DNA from: Clostridiales bacterium
Lineage (GTDB): Bacteria; Bacillota; Clostridia; Christensenellales; Borkfalkiaceae
Reading direction: 5' to 3'
Length of the DNA: 64,000 nt
Assembly: GCA_015069605.1 (NCBI GenBank)
Contig: SVII01000005.1
Span: 1-64,000, forward strand
Made by a program: the position numbers and the translations under genes. This document shows, piece by piece, positions 62,079 through 64,000 of this stretch. The notes beneath the pieces were generated by a model. That model had not been told where the DNA came from, did no database searches, and saw nothing but the letters and a program-made list of their open reading frames with translations. Numbering within the stretch: position 1 is the first letter of the stretch; each line of letters begins with the position of its first letter.

Positions 62079-63101
62079 ATGAAGAAAGTAGTAACGTTTG
62101 GAGAATTAATGTTAAGATTATCCCCTGAAGGATATTTGCGTTTTGGGCAAAGTGAAAAATATGTGGCGACCTTTGGCGGCGCGGAAGCAAACGTAGCAGT
62201 ATCGCTTGCAAATTATGGTATAGATGCGGCATTTGTTACCAAATTGCCCAAGCATGAAATTGGACAGACAGTTGTCAACTCGTTGCGTAAATTCGGCGTT
62301 GATACATCCAAGATTGTTCGCGGCGGCGATAGAGTGGGTATCTTCTATTGCGAAAAGGGCGCAAGCCAACGCCCCAGCAAGGTTATATATGATAGAGCTT
62401 ATAGCGCGATTGCAATGGCGCAAAAGGAAGATTTTGATTGGGATAAAATTTTTGAGAGTGTAGAATGGTTTCATTTTACGGGAATTACCCCTGCTCTTTC
62501 CGACAGCGTAGCGGAAATTTGTGAAATTGCTTGTCAAAAGGCAAAGGAAAAGGGTATTACGATTTCCTGTGATTTGAACTACCGCAATAAGCTTTGGACA
62601 AAGGAAAAAGCAGGACAGGTAATGGGCAAGCTTTGTAAGTACGTCGATTACTGTATCGCAAACGAAGAAGATGCAAAGGACGTGTTCGGTATTGAAGCGG
62701 ATAATTCGGATATTTACGGCGGTAAGCTTGACCGTGACGGATACATTTCCGTGGCGAAAAAATTGACGGATAGATTTGGTTTTAAGGGTGTGGCTGTTAC
62801 TTTGCGTGAAAGCAAGACGGCAAACGACAACGATTGGTCGGGTATGCTTTATACGGAAAATCAAGCGTATTTTAGCAAGAAATACAGAGTGCATATCGTT
62901 GATAGAGTAGGCGGTGGTGACAGCTTTGGCGGCGGTTTGATTTACAGCCTTTTGAGCGGGAAGGATTCGCAGTCTGCTATTGAGTTTGCAGTAGCCGCAA
63001 GCTGCTTGAAACATTCGATTGAAGGGGACTACAATATGGTTTCCGTGGACGAAGTGAACAAGCTTGCAGGCGGCGACGGCAGCGGCAGAGTACAAAGATA
63101 A
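62079..63101 (+). CDS. kdgK: 2-dehydro-3-deoxygluconokinase (PfkB family)
   Basis: A 340-residue PfkB-fold kinase. It starts VVTFGELMLRLSPEGYLRFGQ, has the substrate loop FGGAEANVAVSLA and ends the active site with RVGGGDSFGGGLIY, where the Asp is the catalytic base. The combination is typical of KdgK. It phosphorylates KDG for the aldolase upstream (13-base gap). KDG arises from galacturonate and glucuronate, as in pectin breakdown, but no uronate isomerase or reductase is in the window. Confidence 0.92.
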   Translation: MKKVVTFGELMLRLSPEGYLRFGQSEKYVATFGGAEANVAVSLANYGIDAAFVTKLPKHEIGQTVVNSLRKFGVDTSKIVRGGDRVGIFYCEKGASQRPSKVIYDRAYSAIAMAQKEDFDWDKIFESVEWFHFTGITPALSDSVAEICEIACQKAKEKGITISCDLNYRNKLWTKEKAGQVMGKLCKYVDYCIANEEDAKDVFGIEADNSDIYGGKLDRDGYISVAKKLTDRFGFKGVAVTLRESKTANDNDWSGMLYTENQAYFSKKYRVHIVDRVGGGDSFGGGLIYSLLSGKDSQSAIEFAVAASCLKHSIEGDYNMVSVDEVNKLAGGDGSGRVQR

Positions 63102-63142
63102 AGAAACTCCTATTTGGTACGGAATTTTTGAGAGGAAATAAA

Positions 63143-63808
63143 ATGAAAATATTATTTTTTGGCGATTCTATTACGGATATGGGGCGAAACCGTGACACGG
63201 ACGGACGAGCTTTCGGGTACGGGGTTGGTTACGTAAATAGCGTGGCGAGTACGCTCACATACGAAAATCCTGAACAGTATGAAATTATTAATCGCGGTAT
63301 CGGTGGGCATAGAATTGTTGATTTGTATGCTCGCATCAAGGCGGACGTTTGGAATCATAACCCGGATTTGATTAGTATTCTTATTGGAATCAACGACGTT
63401 TGGCACGAAATTTACGGCGGAAACGGCGTAGACTTGAAACGTTTTGAAAGAGTGTATCGTATGCTGATTGAAGATACGAAAGAACAACTTCCTAACGTGA
63501 AGTTTATTCTTTGTGAACCGTTTGTTTTGAAAGGGTCCGCAACGGAAGAAAGATTTGAAGAATTCTTAGAAGTAAAGAAGTACGCGGCTGTTGTCAAGAA
63601 ACTTGCGGAAGAATACGGAATTCCTTTTGTTGCATTGCAGGAAAAATTTAATGAAGTGGCGGCGAAGTATAGTGCGGTACACTATTTGTACGATGGTGTA
63701 CATCCTGACGTCGCTGGAGGTAAATTGATTGCAGAGGAGTGGTTAAAAGTGTTCCGCGCAGAGATAGAAAATAGCTTGGAAAAAGGGTTAAAAAAGTTTG
63801 CAGTTTAA
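63143..63808 (+). CDS. SGNH/GDSL esterase (carbohydrate acetylesterase-like)
   Basis: A 221-residue SGNH hydrolase. Block I is FFGDSITDMG (Ser nucleophile), block II has the glycine in NRGIGGH, block III is IGINDVW (Asn) and block V DGVHPDVAG (Asp-x-x-His). No signal peptide, so cytoplasmic. Relatives deacetylate rhamnogalacturonan or xylan oligosaccharides, which suits the neighbourhood. Start at 63143 after GAGAGGA; the track's 63128 start is upstream of this site. Confidence 0.88.
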   Translation: MKILFFGDSITDMGRNRDTDGRAFGYGVGYVNSVASTLTYENPEQYEIINRGIGGHRIVDLYARIKADVWNHNPDLISILIGINDVWHEIYGGNGVDLKRFERVYRMLIEDTKEQLPNVKFILCEPFVLKGSATEERFEEFLEVKKYAAVVKKLAEEYGIPFVALQEKFNEVAAKYSAVHYLYDGVHPDVAGGKLIAEEWLKVFRAEIENSLEKGLKKFAV

Positions 63809-63810
63809 GC

Positions 63811-63822
63811 GAATGGGAATAA
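63811..63822 (+). repeat. Candidate second attachment-site copy
   Basis: GAATGGGAATAA, identical to the last 12 bases of guaA and in the same orientation, 2 bases after the SGNH gene stop. Flanking bases differ from the first copy on both sides. Confidence 0.4.
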
Positions 63823-63836
63823 AAAATAGCAAAAAA

Positions 63837-63875
63837 CTCTCTCATTGGAATATTTCCAGTGAGAGAGCTTTTTTT
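63837..63875 (+). terminator. Terminator at the end of the accessory region
   Basis: CTCTCTCATTGG pairs with CCAGTGAGAGAG (one G-U), followed by a T run. It separates the SGNH gene from the convergent DUF4097-like gene. Confidence 0.85.
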
Positions 63876-63884
63876 AAGATAACT

Positions 63885-64000
63885 TTAATTGTTAATTTCG
63901 ATTTCAATATCACCCGTATCGGTGGTGATTTTACACGTGCCGCCCGAAGAGGTGGGGGGGAGTTCCACGTCACCTGTATCCGTTTTCGCAGTAAATATTT
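63885..64000 (-). CDS. DUF4097-like protein, C-terminal fragment (cut by window end)
   Basis: Not in the ORF track. On the minus strand the frame into the window reads KTDTGDVELP, then TCKITTDTGDIEIEIN and stop (63885-63887). The repeated TDTGD-[VI]-E pattern is typical of the DUF4097 beta-helix-like (putative adhesin) domain. The rest of the gene lies beyond 64000. Confidence 0.7.
   Translation of the reverse strand, partial: IFTAKTDTGDVELPPTSSGGTCKITTDTGDIEIEINN

Noticed and set aside
62118-63095. 325-codon minus-strand ORF
   Set aside because: Antisense shadow of kdgK, whose plus-strand product has clear PfkB motifs; the minus product is Cys/His/Phe-rich as expected for antisense translation.
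49127-63810. Transposase or integrase gene in the accessory region
   Set aside because: I looked in all ORFs for recombinase or transposase signatures and saw none, so mobility is argued only from the repeat at the ends.

Overview
The window reads as the chromosome of a Gram-positive, spore-forming, anaerobic member of the Clostridia, probably a gut lineage. Evidence: a complete SpoIVA, a large Alu-domain SRP RNA, a lysine riboswitch, an ECF vitamin-transport module, consensus sigma-A promoters with 17-bp spacers, strong AGGAGG ribosome-binding sites and mid-range GC. I cannot name the species. An uncultured Christensenellales-like lineage is a guess from gene content and style.

Layout. 1-100 holds the 3' end of a 5S rRNA and its terminator. 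243-8.8 kb holds housekeeping genes: pyroglutamyl peptidase, a YitT transporter-like protein, an esterase, an SDR enzyme, purC, a compact alpha-L-rhamnosidase-like enzyme, then hpt-tdk-5'-3' exonuclease for nucleotide salvage and repair. 8.9-15.4 kb holds a HAD phosphatase, a thioredoxin-reductase-like flavoprotein with no visible NADPH motif, DNA polymerase IV, SRP RNA on the minus strand, an Mrp/Nbp35 Fe-S carrier, a ComEC-like metallohydrolase and a second YitT protein. 15.6-30 kb is a plus-strand run: a fused EcfA1-EcfA2 ATPase, EcfT, TruA, a membrane protein, MnmE, a LysR regulator, LepA, an MGMT-fold protein, HemW, a histidine phosphatase, a NUDIX hydrolase, a ketopantoate-reductase-like enzyme and GltX. 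30-34.4 kb holds two zinc-ribbon/TM2 proteins, a DUF2752 protein and a minus-strand lysine operon asd-dapA-dapB behind a lysine riboswitch with its terminator.

34.6-49.1 kb holds a membrane protein, a methyltransferase, Hsp33, TPR and HEAT-like proteins, SpoIVA with a 60-residue companion ORF, two tandem DHH phosphoesterases, SurE, a lipoprotein, GuaB and a GMP synthetase that consists only of the ATP-pyrophosphatase part.

49.1-63.8 kb, starting exactly at the guaA 3' end, is an accessory region. It carries a 48-residue acidic peptide coupled to a secreted repeat protein, a GH78-like and a GH35-like enzyme, an AraC regulator, an ABC importer whose second permease is broken at a deletion junction, a truncated sialidase-like gene, KDPG aldolase, KDG kinase and an SGNH esterase. 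Together these suggest uptake and intracellular breakdown of pectic (rhamnogalacturonan-like) oligosaccharides. The 12 bases GAATGGGAATAA that end guaA recur just after the last gene of the region, which fits the two ends of an inserted island. The window ends inside a minus-strand DUF4097-like gene.

All functional calls are from reading motifs. No database search was run.
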